Assembly (NCBI GenBank): GCA_036873755.1
Contig: JAVTVY010019621.1
Coordinates: 1-64,000 of the forward strand
DNA length: 64,000 nt
DNA from: Hanleya hanleyi
Taxonomy: Eukaryota; Mollusca; Polyplacophora; Lepidopleurida; Hanleyidae
Direction of reading: 5' to 3'
Every line of letters starts with the position of its first letter. Within the stretch, counting starts at the first letter, position 1. Shown one piece after another: positions 1-11,145 of the stretch. The notes below the pieces were generated by a model, which ran no database searches, was not told the DNA's origin, and saw only the letters and a program-made list of their open reading frames with translations. Made by a program: the position numbers and the translations under genes.

Positions 1-902
1 AGTGACAGAGGAGAATCATTAAACAAATAATTTACCATTCTATCAAATGGCACTTTATTAGGTTGGTTTATACTGTGGCAAATCGCCCTGACATATTATT
101 TTGAGAAATCGTATGGATGCTATGTTCTTTGCTACAATTTCGCGCTTTTTTGCATCATTTCGCACTATATGTGCGGATACTCTATAACGACAGGACCGAA
201 ACTACGAATTTTCTGTAATAAGCACAAATACGCTTTCGGTTTGTAAAAGACTACAATATGCTTGCATCCGAAGCACACGTTTTCAAGTATAATTGCGCAA
301 TTTGCTTCACCGTCTCCGAAAAGCGAACTTGCGGTAGATACATTTATATGGGCTTCCGGTCTGTGCAGTTGCGCATAAACCGCGAACTTGCGGTGGCTAC
401 AATTTATATATGACTCTACCGGTATGTACAGTTCCGCATAAAAAACCGAATGATAAGTTATTACATAATTACCCAGCAAGTTATTTCATATTTATTAAAT
501 GCACGACAAATAAAACTATTGGCCTGATCTATCTCAAAAGAAAATATCACCCAATCAAGACTGTCTCAAACTTTGCGCTCCGTGACTCCATCTTCCATAC
601 ACAAATCGCTCTGAAAGTTACGTAGAATTTGGAAGATTTACGATATCTGTGTTGCATGCATGTGCATTAAGTCTATATGACGTAGAATTATTACCACTAT
701 CGTTTCTCTCGGTTTCCATGGTTGTTTTGATAACTGCTCAAGCTTTATTTCTTTCCTATTTCCGTGAATGAATGAGTGAGTGTGGTAGATTAAAATAATG
801 TGTAACGAGAACGGGAAGCCGTTCGGCATGGGCAATTTATGTATAAATGCTATATATTAATTGTGTGCTTAGTTTGAAGTCCTCTTTCGGGAGAAAGTGA
901 GT

Positions 903-918
903 GGCTCTGAAAAGAGCC
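903..918 (-). terminator. Histone-type 3' stem-loop, copy 1
   Basis: The minus strand reads GGCTCTTTTCAGAGCC, a perfect 6-bp stem with a TTTC loop, matching the metazoan replication-dependent histone consensus. Confidence 0.88.
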
Positions 919-953
919 TTTAGTTTTCTTCCAAAATCATAAGATTTCAATGA

Positions 954-1356
954 TCAGACATTTTCCTCGTCCATTTCCATCTCCTCAAGCATGTCATCCA
1001 CAGCTTCTGGTCCATACAGCGTACACCGAAGACTTGTCACCAGGTCAGTTTTGTTGCAGGCGTATTCATAGAACGTATTCCGGAGGCCTTCCCCAGCTGC
1101 TGTTTGTAGGCAGACTTGTTACCAGGTCAGCTTTGTTGCAGGCGTATTCATAGAACGTATTCCGGAGGCCTTCCCCAGCTGCTATTTGTAGGCGGAGGTT
1201 GTAACGGAATGATTCACGGCCCTCTCTATTTGCCTTGTCGTAACGCTGCTGTAACTCTTCTAGCCGTTTGTTGAGAAAGACGATCTGATCACAGGCTCTC
1301 TGAAAGGATGATTCTGCTTTTTCAAGACCAGCATACAATTTGGCGTGGTTCTCCAT
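954..1356 (-). pseudogene. Array gene copy 1, truncated by 82-bp internal duplication
   Basis: The ORF starts at 1356 in the usual context and follows the family up to residue 82. It then enters a tandemly repeated 82-bp segment out of frame and stops after 14 altered residues, giving 96 codons. The lost C-terminus includes the conserved Cys84 to acidic-tail stretch. The remaining original coding sequence lies downstream, out of frame, to 954. Private residues are Asp23 and Glu48. The TATA box is intact at 1439-1446. A short product could still be made, so the pseudogene label means only that it departs from the intact family. Confidence 0.8.
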
Positions 1357-2577
1357 GTCAGGAATTTTGTTCTGGACAAGTGGTTGACTTTTCTGTATTG
1401 CAAAATGATTGCGATATGATTAAACACGGCCGTCACGGTTTATATAGCCTGGAATCAAAACTGACTTGTGGCAGATGAGTGACTGCTGACACGACTTTTT
1501 TTCAAACTGATGAGTCGGAAACCTCAACAGTGTGACAAGTATATGCCTAGCTTATGTTCGGACAGCATTGAGACAGTATACGCCTTAACCCCTGCACATA
1601 ATGACGGGATGATTGTAATCATTAACTTGTGATCATGAGACAAACGGCTAATCACGATCTGATTATTGTGAGTGACAGAGGAGAATCATTAAACAAATAA
1701 TTTACAATTCTATCAAATGGCACTTTATTAGGTTGGTTTATACTGTGGCAAATAGCCCTGACATATTATTTTGAGAAATCGTATGGATGCTATATATGTT
1801 CTTTGCTACAATTTCCCGCTTTTTTGCATCATTTCGCACTATATGTGCGGATACTCTATAACGACACGACCGAAACTACGAATTTTCTGTAATAAGCACA
1901 AATACGCTTTCGGTTTGTAAAAGACTACAATATGCCTGCATCCGAAGCACACGTTTTCAAGTTTAATTGCGCAATTTGCTTCACCGTCTCCGAAAAGAGA
2001 ACTTGCGGTAGATACATTTATATGGGCTTCCGGTCTGTGTAGTTGCGCCTAAACCGCGAACTTGCGGTGGCTACAATTTATATATGACTCTACCGGCCTG
2101 TGCAGTTCCGCATAAAAATCGAATATGATAAGTTATTACATAATTACCCAGCAAGTTATTTCATATTTGTTAAATGCACGACAAATAAAACTATTTGCCC
2201 GATCTATCTCAAAAGAAAATATCACCCAATCAAGACTGTCTCAAACTTTGCGCTCCGTGACTCCATCTTCCATAGACAAATCGCTCTGAAAGTTACGTAG
2301 AATTTGGAAGATTTGCGATATCTGTGTAGCATGCAAGTGCATTAAGTCTATATGACGTAGAATTATTACCACTATCGTTTCTCTCGGTTTCCATGGTTGT
2401 TTTGATAACTGCTCAAGCTTTATTTCTTTCCTCTTTCCGTGAATGATTGAGTGAGTGTGGTAGATTAAAATAATGTATAACGAGAACGGGAAGCCGTTCG
2501 GCATGGGCAATTTATGTATAAATGCTATATATTAATTGTGTGCTTAGTTTGAAGTCCTCTTTCGGGAGAAAATGAGT

Positions 2578-2593
2578 GGCTCTGAAAAGAGCC
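2578..2593 (-). terminator. Histone-type 3' stem-loop, copy 2
   Basis: Perfect consensus GGCTCTTTTCAGAGCC on the minus strand, 35 nt after the stop codon. Confidence 0.9.
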
Positions 2594-2628
2594 TTTTGTT
2601 TTCTTTAAAAATCATAAGATTTCAATGA

Positions 2629-2949
2629 TCAGACATTTTCCTCGCCCATTTCCATCTCATCAAGCATGTCATCCACAGCTTCTGGTCCATACAGCGTACA
2701 CCGAAGACTTGTCACCAGGTCAGCTTTGTTGCAGGCGTATTTATAGAACGTATTCCGGAGGCCTTCCCCAGCTGCTATTTGTAGGCGGAGGTTGTAACGG
2801 AATGATTTACGGCCCTCTCTATTTGCCTTGTCGTAACGCTGCTGTATCTCTTCTAGCCGTTTGTTGAGAAAGACGATCTGATCACAGGCTCTCTGAAAGG
2901 ATGATCCTGCTTTTTCAAGACCAGCATACAATTTGGCGTGGTTCTCCAT
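2629..2949 (-). CDS. Array gene copy 2, intact 106-aa helical acidic-tail protein
   Basis: This is an intact copy of a family I do not recognise. Residues 4-46 are rich in heptad-spaced Leu, Ile, Phe and Glu/Lys and should form a long helix or coiled coil. Residues 47-57 are basic (RKSFRYNLRLQ). Residues 62-83 look like a second amphipathic helix (NTFYEYA type), and the last 15 residues are strongly acidic. There is no signal peptide, membrane segment or zinc motif. The start is the only in-frame ATG after the TATA box (3032-3039). The product is probably nuclear or cytosolic; that is inference. Compared with copy 7 it has Gly15, Asp23, Ile35, Lys70, Asp97 and Gly102. A histone-type stem-loop follows the stop by 35 nt, which predicts a replication-linked, poly(A)-minus mRNA of roughly 430 nt. 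Confidence 0.85.
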   Translation of the reverse strand: MENHAKLYAGLEKAGSSFQRACDQIVFLNKRLEEIQQRYDKANREGRKSFRYNLRLQIAAGEGLRNTFYKYACNKADLVTSLRCTLYGPEAVDDMLDEMEMGEENV

Positions 2950-4166
2950 GTCAGGAATTTTGTTCTGGACAAGTGGTTGACTTTTCTGTATTGCAAAATG
3001 ATTGCGATATGACTAAACACGGCCGTCACGGTTTATATAGCCTGGAATCAAAACTGACTTGTGGCAGATGAGTGACTGCTGACACGACTTTTTTCAAAAC
3101 TGATGAGTCGGAAACCTCAACAGTGTGACAAGTATATACCTAGCTTATGTTCGGACAGCATTGAGACAGTATACGCCTTAACCCCTGCACATAATGACGA
3201 GATGATTATAATCATTAACTAGTGATCATGAGACAAAGGGCTAATCACGATCTGATTATTGTGAGTGACAGAGGAGAATCATTAAACAATTAATTTACAA
3301 TTCTATCAAATGGCACTTTATTAGGTTGGTTTATACTGTGGCAAATCGCCCTGACATATTATTTTGAGAAATCGTATGGATAATATGTTCTTTGCTACAA
3401 TTTCCCGCTTTTTTGCATCATTTCGCACTATATGTGCGGATACTCTATACCGACACGACCGAAACTACGAATTTTCTGTAATAAGCACAAATACGCTTTC
3501 GGTTTGTAAAAGACTACAATATGCCTGCATCCGAAGCACACGTTTTCAAGTATAATTGCGCAATTTGCTTCACCGTCTCCGAAAAGAGAACTTGCGGTAG
3601 GTACATTTATATGGGCTTCCGGTCTGTGCAGTTGCGCATAAACCGCGAACTTGCGTTGGCTACAATTTATATATGACTCTACCGGTCTGTGCAGTTCCGC
3701 ATAAAAAATCGAATATGATAAGTTATTACATAATTACCCAGCAAGTTATTTCATATTTATTAAATGCACGACAAATAAAACTATTGGCCCGATCTATCTC
3801 AAAGAAAATATCACCCAATCAAGACTGTCTCAAACTTTGCGCTCCGTGACTCCATCTTCCATACACAAATCGCTCTGAAAGGTACGTAGAATTTGGAAGA
3901 TTTACGATATCTGTGTTGCTTGCATGTGCATTAAGTCTATATGACGTAGAATTATTACCAGTATCGTTTCTCTCGGTTTCCATGGTTGTTTTGATAACTG
4001 CTCAAGCTTTATTTCTTTCCTCTTTCCGTGAATGATTGAGTGAGTGTGGCAGATTAAAATAATGTATAACGAGAACGGGAAGCCATTCGGCATGGGCAAT
4101 TTATGTATAAATGCTATATATTAATTGTGTGCTTAGTTTGAAGTGCTCTTTCGGGAGAAAGTGAGT

Positions 4167-4182
4167 GGCTCTGAAAAGAGCC
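4167..4182 (-). terminator. Histone-type 3' stem-loop, copy 3
   Basis: Perfect consensus stem and loop on the minus strand, in the same position relative to the stop as in copy 2. Confidence 0.9.
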
Positions 4183-4217
4183 TTTTGTTTTCTTTCAAAA
4201 TCATAAGATTTCAATGA

Positions 4218-4538
4218 TCAGACATTTTCCTCGTCCATTTCCATCTCATCAAGCATGTCATCCACAGCTTCTGGTCCACACAGCGTACACCGAAGACTTG
4301 TCACCAGGTCAGCTTTGTTGCAGGCGTATTCATAGAACGTATTCCGGAGGCCTTCCTTAGCTGCTATTTGTAGGCGGAGGTTGTAACGGAATGATTTACA
4401 GCCCTCTCTATTTGCCTTGTCGTAACGCTGCTGTAACTCTTCTAGCCGTTTGTTGAGAAAGACGATCTGCTCACAGGCTCTCTGAAAGGATGATTCTGCT
4501 TTTTCAAGACCAGCATACAATTTGGCGTGGTTCTCCAT
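4218..4538 (-). CDS. Array gene copy 3, intact 106-aa protein
   Basis: Full-length ORF with the family layout. Differences from copy 7 are Cys47 for Arg, Lys61 for Gly, Cys87 for Tyr and Asp97 for Glu. The two extra cysteines are unusual for the family. TATA box at 4621-4628. The TCA at the expected initiator position is altered here (the plus strand reads gatatcatt instead of gatatgatt), so this promoter may be weaker. Confidence 0.83.
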   Translation of the reverse strand: MENHAKLYAGLEKAESSFQRACEQIVFLNKRLEELQQRYDKANREGCKSFRYNLRLQIAAKEGLRNTFYEYACNKADLVTSLRCTLCGPEAVDDMLDEMEMDEENV

Positions 4539-5756
4539 GTCAGGAATTTTGTTCTGGACAGTTGGTTGACTTTTCTGTATTGCAAAATGATTGCGATATC
4601 ATTAAACACGGCCGTCACGGTTTATATAGCCTGGAATCAAAACTGACTTGTGGCAGATGAGTGACTGCTGACACAACTTTTTTCAAAACTGATGAGTCGG
4701 AAACCTCAACAGTGTGACAAGAATATGCCTAGCTTATGTTCGGACAGCATTGAGACAGTATACGCCTTAACCCCTGCACATAATGACGAGATGATTGTAA
4801 TCATTAACTTGTTATCATGAGACAAAGGGCTAATCACGATCTGATTATTGTGAGTGTCAGAGGAGAATCATTAAACAAATAATTTACAATTCTATCAAAT
4901 GGCACTTTATTAGGTTGGTTTATACTGTGGCAAATCGCCCTGACATATTATTTTGAGAAATCGTATGGATGCTATGTTCTTTGCTACAATTTCGTGCTTT
5001 TTTGCATCATTTCGCACTATATGTGCGGATACTCTATAACGACACGACCGAAACTACGAATTTTCTGTGATAAGCACAAATACGCTTTCGGTTTGTAAAA
5101 GACTACAATATGCTTGCATCCGAAGCACACGTTTTCAAGTATAATTGCGCAATTTGCTTCACCGTCTCCGAAAAGCGAACTTGCGGTAGATACATTTATA
5201 TGGGCTTCCGGTCTGTGCAGTTGCGCATAAACCGCGAACTTGCGGTGGCTACAATTTATATATGACTCTACCGGTATGTACAGTTCCGCATAAAAAACCG
5301 AATATGATAAGTTATTACATAATTACCCAGCAAGTTATTTCATATTTATTAAATGCACGACAAATAAAACTATTGGCCTGATCTATCTCAAAAGAAAATA
5401 TCACCCAATCAAGACTGTCTCAAACTTTGCGCTCCGTGACTCCATCTTCCATAAACAAATCGCTCTGAAAGTTACGTAGAATTTGAAAGATTTACGATAT
5501 CTGTGTTGCATGCATGTGCATTAAGTCTATATGACGTAGAATTATTACCACTATCGTTTCTCTCGGTTTCCATGGTTGTTTTGATAACTGCTCAAGCTTT
5601 TTTTCTTTCCTCTTTCCGTGAATGAATGAGTGAGTGTTGTAGAATAAAATAATGTATAACGAGAACGGGAAGCCGTTCGGCATGGGCAATTTATGTATAA
5701 ATGCTATATATTAATTGTGTGCTTAGTTTGAAGTCCTCTTTCGGGAGAGAGTGAGT

Positions 5757-5772
5757 GGCTCTGAAAAGAGCC
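5757..5772 (-). terminator. Histone-type 3' stem-loop, copy 4
   Basis: Perfect consensus on the minus strand. The stem-loop is retained although the upstream ORF is truncated. Confidence 0.88.
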
Positions 5773-5807
5773 TTTTGTTTTCTTTCAAAATCATAAGATT
5801 TCAATGA

Positions 5808-6210
5808 TCAGACATTTTCCTCGTCCATTTCCATCTCCTCAAGCATGTCATCCACAGCTTCTGGTCCATACAGCGTACACCGAAGACTTGTCACCAGGTC
5901 AGCTTTGTTGCAGGCGTATTCATAGAACGTATTCCGGAGGCCTTCCCCAGCTGCTATTTGTAGGCAGACTTGTCACCAGGTCAGCTTTGTTGCAGGCGTA
6001 TTCATAGAACGTATTCCGGAGGCCTTCCCCAGCTGCTATTTGTAGGCGGAGGTTGTAACGGAATGATTTACGACCCTCTCTATTTGCCTTGTCGTAACGC
6101 TGCTGTAACTCTTCTAGCCGTTTGTTGAGAAAGACGATCTGCTCACAGGCTCTCTGAAAGGATGATTCTGCTTTTTCAAGACCAGCGTACAACTTGGCGT
6201 GGTTCTCCAT
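5808..6210 (-). pseudogene. Array gene copy 4, truncated by 82-bp internal duplication
   Basis: Identical to the copy 7 protein through residue 82, then frameshifted by the same 82-bp tandem duplication as copy 1, giving a 96-codon ORF that ends at 5920. TATA box at 6293-6300. It begins the dimeric block (copies 4-5) that recurs as copies 6-7 and 8-9. Confidence 0.8.
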
Positions 6211-7424
6211 GTCAGGAATTTTGTTCTGGACAATTGGTTGACTTTTCTGTATTGCAAAATGATTGCGATATGATTAAACACGGCCGTCACGGTTTATATA
6301 GCCTGGAATCAAAACTGACTTGTGGCAGATGAGTGACTGCTGACACAACTTTTTCCAAAACTGATGAGTCGAAAACCTCAACAGTGTGACAAGTATATGT
6401 CGAGCTTATGTTCGGACAGCATTGAGACAGTATACGCCTTAACCCCTGCACATAATGACAAGATGATTGTAATCATTAACTTGTGATCATGAGACAAACG
6501 GCTAATCACGATCTGATTATTGTGAGTGACAGAGGAGAATCATTAAACAAATAATTTACAATTCTATCAAATGGCACTTTATTAGGTTGGTTTATACTGT
6601 GGCAAATCGCCCTGACATTATTTTGAGAAATCGTATGGATGCTATGTTCCTTGCTACAATTTCTCGCCTTTTTGCATCATTTCGCAATATATGTGCGGAT
6701 ACTCTAACGACACGACCGAAACTACGAATTTTCTGTAATAAGCACAAATACGCTTTCGGTTTGTAAAAGACTACAATATGCCTGCATCCGAAGCACACGT
6801 TTACAAGTATAATTGCGCAATTTGCTTCACCGTCTTCGAAAAGAGAACTTGCGGTAGATACATTTATATGGGCTTCCGTTCTGTGCAGTTGCGCATAAAC
6901 CGCGAACTTGCGGTGGCTACAATTTATATATGACTCTACCGGTCTGTGCAGTTCCGCATAAAAAATCGAATATGATAAGTTATTACATAATTACCCAGCA
7001 AGTTATTTCATATTTATTAAATGCACGACAAATAAAACTATTGGCCCGATTTATCTCAAAAGAAAATATCACCCAATCAAGACTGTCTCAAACTTTGCGC
7101 TCCGTGACTCCATCTTCCATACACAAATCGCTCTGAAAGGTACGTAGAATTTGGAAGATTTACGATATCTGTGTTGCTTGCATGTGTATTAAGTCTATAT
7201 GACGTAGAATTATTACCACTATCGTTTCTCTCGGTTTCCATGGTTGTTTTGATAACTGCTCAAGCTTTATTTCTTTCGTCTTTCCGTGAATGATTGAGTG
7301 ATTGTGGCAGATTAAAATAATGTATAACGAGAACGGGAAGCCGTTCGGCATGGGCAATTTATGTATAAATGCTATATATTAATTGTGTGCTTAGTTTGAA
7401 GTCCTCTTTCGGGAGAAAGTGAGT

Positions 7425-7440
7425 GGCTCTGAAAAGAACC
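7425..7440 (-). terminator. Histone-type 3' stem-loop, copy 5 (wobble variant)
   Basis: The minus strand reads GGTTCTTTTCAGAGCC. The change converts one stem G-C pair to a U-G wobble and still fits the GGYYCU consensus. Confidence 0.85.
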
Positions 7441-7475
7441 TTTTGTTTTCTTTCAAAATCATAAGATTTCAATGA

Positions 7476-7796
7476 TCAGACATTTTCCTCGTCCATTTCC
7501 ATCTCATCAAGCATGTCATCCACAGCTTCTGGTCCCTACAGCGTACACCGAAGACTTGTCACCAGGTCAGCTTTGTTGCAGGCGTATTCATAGAACGTAT
7601 TCCGGAGGCCTTCCCCAGCTGCTATTTGTAGGCGGAGGTTGTAACGGAATGATTTACGACCCTCTCTATTTGCCTTGTCGTAACGCTGCTGTAACTCTTC
7701 TAGCCGTTTGTTGAGAAAGACGATCTGCTCACAGGCTATCTGAAAGGATGATTCTGCTTTTTCAAGACCAGCATACAATTTGGCGTGGTTCTCCAT
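7476..7796 (-). pseudogene. Array gene copy 5, nonsense mutation at codon 87
   Basis: The reading frame is in register over the full 321 bp, but codon 87 (Tyr in the family) is TAG, giving an 86-residue ORF without the acidic tail. Residue 20 is Ile instead of Arg. TATA box at 7879-7886. Confidence 0.82.
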
Positions 7797-9013
7797 GTCA
7801 GGAATTTTGTTCTAGACAATTGGTTGACTTTTCTGTATTGCAAAATGATTGCGATATGATTAAACACGGCCGTCACGGTTTATATAGCCTGGAATGAAAA
7901 CTGACTTGTGGCAGATGAGTGACTGCTGACACGACTTTTTCAAAACTGATGAGTCGGAAACCTCAACAGTGTGACAAGTATATGCCTAGCTTATGTTCGG
8001 ACAGCATTGAGACAGTATACGCCTTAACCCCTGCACATAATGACGAGATGATTGTGATCATTAACTTGTGATCATGAGACAAAGGGCTAATCACGATCTG
8101 ATTATTGTGAGTGACAGAGGAGAATCATTAAACCAATAATTTACAATTCTATCAAATGGCACTTTATTAGGTTGGTTTATACTGTGGCAAATCGCCCTGA
8201 CATATTATTTTGAGAAATCGTATGGATGCTATATTCTTTGCTACAATTTCCCGCTTTTTTGCATCATTTCGCACTATATGTGCGGATACTCTATAACGAC
8301 ACGACCGAAACTACGAATTTTCTGTAATAAGCACAAATACGCTTTCGGTTTGTAAAAGACTACAATATGCTTGCATCCGAAGCACACGTTTTCAAGTATA
8401 ATTGCGCAATTTGCTTCACCGTCTCCGAAAAGCGAACTTGCGGTAGATACATTTATATGGGCTTCCGGTCTGTGCAGTTGCGCATAAACCGCGAACTTGC
8501 GGTGGCTACAATTTATATATGACTCTACCGCTCTGTACAGTTCCGCATAAAAAACCGAATATGATAAGTTATTACATAATTACCCAGCAAGTTATTTCAT
8601 ATTTATTAAATGCACGACAAATAAAACTATTGGCCTGATCTATCTCAATAGAAAATATCACCCAATCAAGACTGTCTCAAACTTTGCGCTCCGTGACGCC
8701 ATCTTCCATACACAAATCGCTCTGAAAGTTACGTAGAATTTGAAAGATTTACGATATCTGTGTTGCATGCATGTGCATTAAGTCTATATGACGTAGAATT
8801 ATTACCACTATCGTTTCTCTCGGTTTCCATGGTTGTTTTGATAACTGCTCAAGCTTTATTTCTTTCCTCTTTCCGTGAATGAATGAGTGAGTGCTGTAGA
8901 GTAAAATAATGTATAACGAGAACGGGAAGCCGTTCGGCATGGGCAATTTATGTATAAATGCTATATATTAATTGTGTGCTTAGTTTGAAGTCCTCTTTCG
9001 GGAGAAAGTGAGT

Positions 9014-9029
9014 GGCTCTGAAAAGAGCC
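9014..9029 (-). terminator. Histone-type 3' stem-loop, copy 6
   Basis: Perfect consensus on the minus strand. Confidence 0.88.
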
Positions 9030-9064
9030 TTTTGTTTTCTTTCAAAATCCTAAGATTTCAATGA

Positions 9065-9468
9065 TCAGACATTTTCCTCGTCCATTTCCATCTCCTCAAG
9101 CATGTCATCCACAGCTTCTGGTCCATACCGCGTACACCGATGGACTTGTCACCAGGTCAGCTTTGTTGCAGGCGTATTCATAGAACGTATTCCGGAGGCC
9201 TTCCCCAGCTGCTATTTGTAGGCAGACTTGTCACCAGGTCAGCTTTGTTGCAGGCGTATTCATAGAACGTATTCCGGAGGCCTTCCCCAGCTGCTATTTG
9301 TAGGCGGAGGTTGTAACGGAATGATTTACGGCCCTCTCTATTTGCCTTGTCGTAACGCTGCTGTAACTCTTCTAGCCGTTTGTTGAGAAAGACGGTCTGC
9401 TCACAGGCTCTCTGAAAGGATGATTCTGCTTTTTCAAGACCAGCATACAATTTGGCGTGGTTCTCCAT
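9065..9468 (-). pseudogene. Array gene copy 6, truncated by 82-bp internal duplication
   Basis: Family ORF to residue 82 (Thr25 for Ile), then the duplicated 82-bp segment shifts the frame and ends the ORF at 96 codons (stop at 9178). One further extra base lies in the displaced 3' part near 9140, a variant shared with copy 8. TATA box at 9551-9558. Confidence 0.8.
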
Positions 9469-10524
9469 GTCAGGAATTTTATTCTGGACAATTGGTTGAC
9501 TTTTCTGTATAGCAAAATGATTGCGATATGATTAAACACGGCCGTCACGGTTTATATAGCCTGAAATCAAAACTGACTTGTGGCAGATGAGTGACTGCTG
9601 ACACGACTTTTTCAAAACTGATGAGTCGGAAACCTCAACAGTGTGACAAGTATATGCCTAGCTTATGTTCGGACAGCATTGAGACAGTATACGGCTTAAC
9701 CCCTGCACATAATAACGAGATGACTGTAATCATTAACTTGTGATCATGAGACAAAGGGCTAATCACGATCTGATTATTGTGAGTGACAGAGGAGAATCAT
9801 TAAACAAATATTTACAATTCTATCAAATGGCACTTTATTAGGTTGGTTTATACTGTGGCAAATCGCCCTGACATATTATTTTGAGAAATCGTATGGATGC
9901 TATGTTCTTTGCTACAATTTCTCGCTTTTTTGCATCATTTCGCACTATATGTGCGGATACTCTATAACGGCACGACCGAAACTACGAATTTTCTGTAATA
10001 AGCACAAATACGCTTTCGGTTTGTAAAAGACTACAATATGCCTGCGTCCGAAGCACACGTTTTCAAGTATAATTGCGCAATTTGCTTCACCGTCTCCGAA
10101 AAGAGAACTTGCGGTAGATACATTTATATGGGCTTCCGGTCTGTGCAGTTGCGCATAAACCGCGAACGTGCGGTGGCTACAATTTATATATGACTCTACC
10201 GGTCTGTGCAGTTCCGCATAAAAAATCGAATATGATAAGTTATTACATAATTACCCAGCAAGTTATTTCATATTTATTAAATGCACGACAAATAAAACTA
10301 TTGGCCCGATTTATCTCAAAAGAAAATATCACCCATCAAGACTGTCTCAAACTTTGCGCTCCGTGACTCCATCTTCCATACACAAATCGCTCTGAAAGGT
10401 ACGTAGAATTTGGAAGATTTACGATATCTGTGTTGCTTGCATGTGTATTAAGTCTATATGACGTAGAATTATTACCACTATCGTTTCTCTCGGTTTCCAT
10501 GGTTGTTTTGATAACTGCTCAAGC

Positions 10525-10530
10525 TTTATT
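10525..10530 (-). promoter_or_regulatory. Possible backup poly(A) signal downstream of the stem-loop
   Basis: AATAAA on the minus strand about 155 nt past the stem-loop. The hexamer is kept in most units, even where flanking bases change (copies 18, 19 and 21). Replication-dependent histone genes often have such a cryptic downstream signal. Its use here is inference, and AT-rich context makes a chance match possible. Confidence 0.4.
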
Positions 10531-10661
10531 TCTTTCCTCTTTCCGTGAATGATTGAGTGAGTGTGGCAGATTAAAATAATGTATAACGAGAACGGGAAGC
10601 CATTCGGCATGGGCAATTTATGTATGAATGCTATATATTAATTGTGTGCTTAGTTTGAAGT

Positions 10662-10669
10662 CCTCTTTC
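10662..10669 (-). promoter_or_regulatory. Histone downstream element-like purine motif
   Basis: GAAAGAGG on the minus strand, 15 nt beyond the stem-loop. Spacing and composition fit the U7 snRNA-pairing downstream element of histone pre-mRNAs. It is conserved in most units (seen on the plus strand as cctctttc). Copies 18 and 21 read ccactttc, which weakens the match. Confidence 0.65.
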
Positions 10670-10683
10670 GGGAGAAAGTGAGT

Positions 10684-10699
10684 GGCTCTGGAAAGAGCC
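10684..10699 (-). terminator. Histone-type 3' stem-loop, copy 7 (loop variant)
   Basis: The minus strand reads GGCTCTTTCCAGAGCC. The 6-bp stem is intact and the loop is TTCC instead of TTTC. The upstream ACAAAA and downstream ACTCAC context also resembles histone genes. Confidence 0.85.
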
Positions 10700-10734
10700 T
10701 TTTGTTTTCCTTCAAAATCATAAGATTTCAATGA

Positions 10735-11055
10735 TCAGACATTTTCCTCGTCCATTTCCATCTCCTCAAGCATGTCATCCACAGCTTCTGGTCCATACAG
10801 CGTACACCGAAGACTTGTCACCAGATCAGCTTTGTTGCAGGCGTATTCATAGAACGTATTCCGGAGGCCTTCCCCAGCTGCTATTTGTAGGCGGAGGTTG
10901 TAACGGAATGATTTGCGGCCCTCTCTATTTGCCTTGTCGTAACGCTGCTGTAACTCTTCTAGCCGTTTGTTGAGAAAGACGATCTGCTCACAGGCTCTCT
11001 GGAAGGATGATTCTGCTTTTTCAAGACCAGCATACAATTTGGCGTGGTTCTCCAT
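10735..11055 (-). CDS. Array gene copy 7, intact 106-aa protein (closest to consensus)
   Basis: I use this copy as the family reference because most other copies differ from it at only a few sites. The predicted order is: helical coiled-coil segment at residues 4-46 (YAGLEKAE... to ...RYDKANREG), basic strip RKSFRYNLRLQ at 47-57, second helix at 62-83 with FYEYACNKADL, and acidic tail DDMLEEMEMDEENV at 93-106. Cysteines are at 22, 73 and 84. There are no histone-fold, HMG or zinc-finger signatures, and no signal peptide. Promoter, stem-loop, downstream purine element and backup poly(A) signal are all present and are annotated separately for this unit. Function is unknown. The histone-like mRNA end suggests S-phase or oocyte/early-embryo expression; that is inference from histone biology. 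Confidence 0.87.
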   Translation of the reverse strand: MENHAKLYAGLEKAESSFQRACEQIVFLNKRLEELQQRYDKANREGRKSFRYNLRLQIAAGEGLRNTFYEYACNKADLVTSLRCTLYGPEAVDDMLEEMEMDEENV

Positions 11056-11145
11056 GTCAGGAATTTTGTTCTGGACAATTGGTTGACTTTTCTGTATTGC
11101 AAAATGAGTGCGATATGATTAAACACGGCCGTCACGGTTTATATA
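11053..11145 (-). promoter_or_regulatory. Representative core promoter and 5' UTR of the array gene
   Basis: On the minus strand TATATAAA lies at 11138-11145. A TCA initiator with A at 11116 is 29 nt downstream of the TATA start, and the ATG is at 11053-11055, so the leader is about 60 nt. A CCAATTG motif lies inside the leader. The TATA is conserved at 1439-1446, 3032-3039, 4621-4628, 6293-6300, 7879-7886, 9551-9558, 12808-12815, 19294-19301, 27203-27210, 28793-28800, 30382-30389, 31973-31980, 33562-33569, 35150-35157, 36741-36748 and 38331-38338. It is mutated to TATGTAAA in copy 12 (25614-25621) and absent from copies 9 and 11. Confidence 0.75.

Noticed and set aside
950..1153. Plus-strand ORF family (MIRHFPRPFP...) seen in most units
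   Set aside because: It is exactly antisense to the C-terminal half of the 106-aa gene. Its openness follows from the codon structure of the real gene, and no promoter precedes it.
2241..2510. Minus-strand ORF (MPMPNGFPFSLYIIL...) of 62, 65 or 89 codons downstream of each stem-loop
   Set aside because: The length changes with single-base variants between copies, the composition is not protein-like, and there is no strong promoter. Conservation is explained by array homogenisation.
6930..7136. Plus-strand ORF (MTLPVCAVPHKKS...) repeated in the units
   Set aside because: Frame and length vary (68, 72 and 118 codons), and no promoter or 3' signal is associated.
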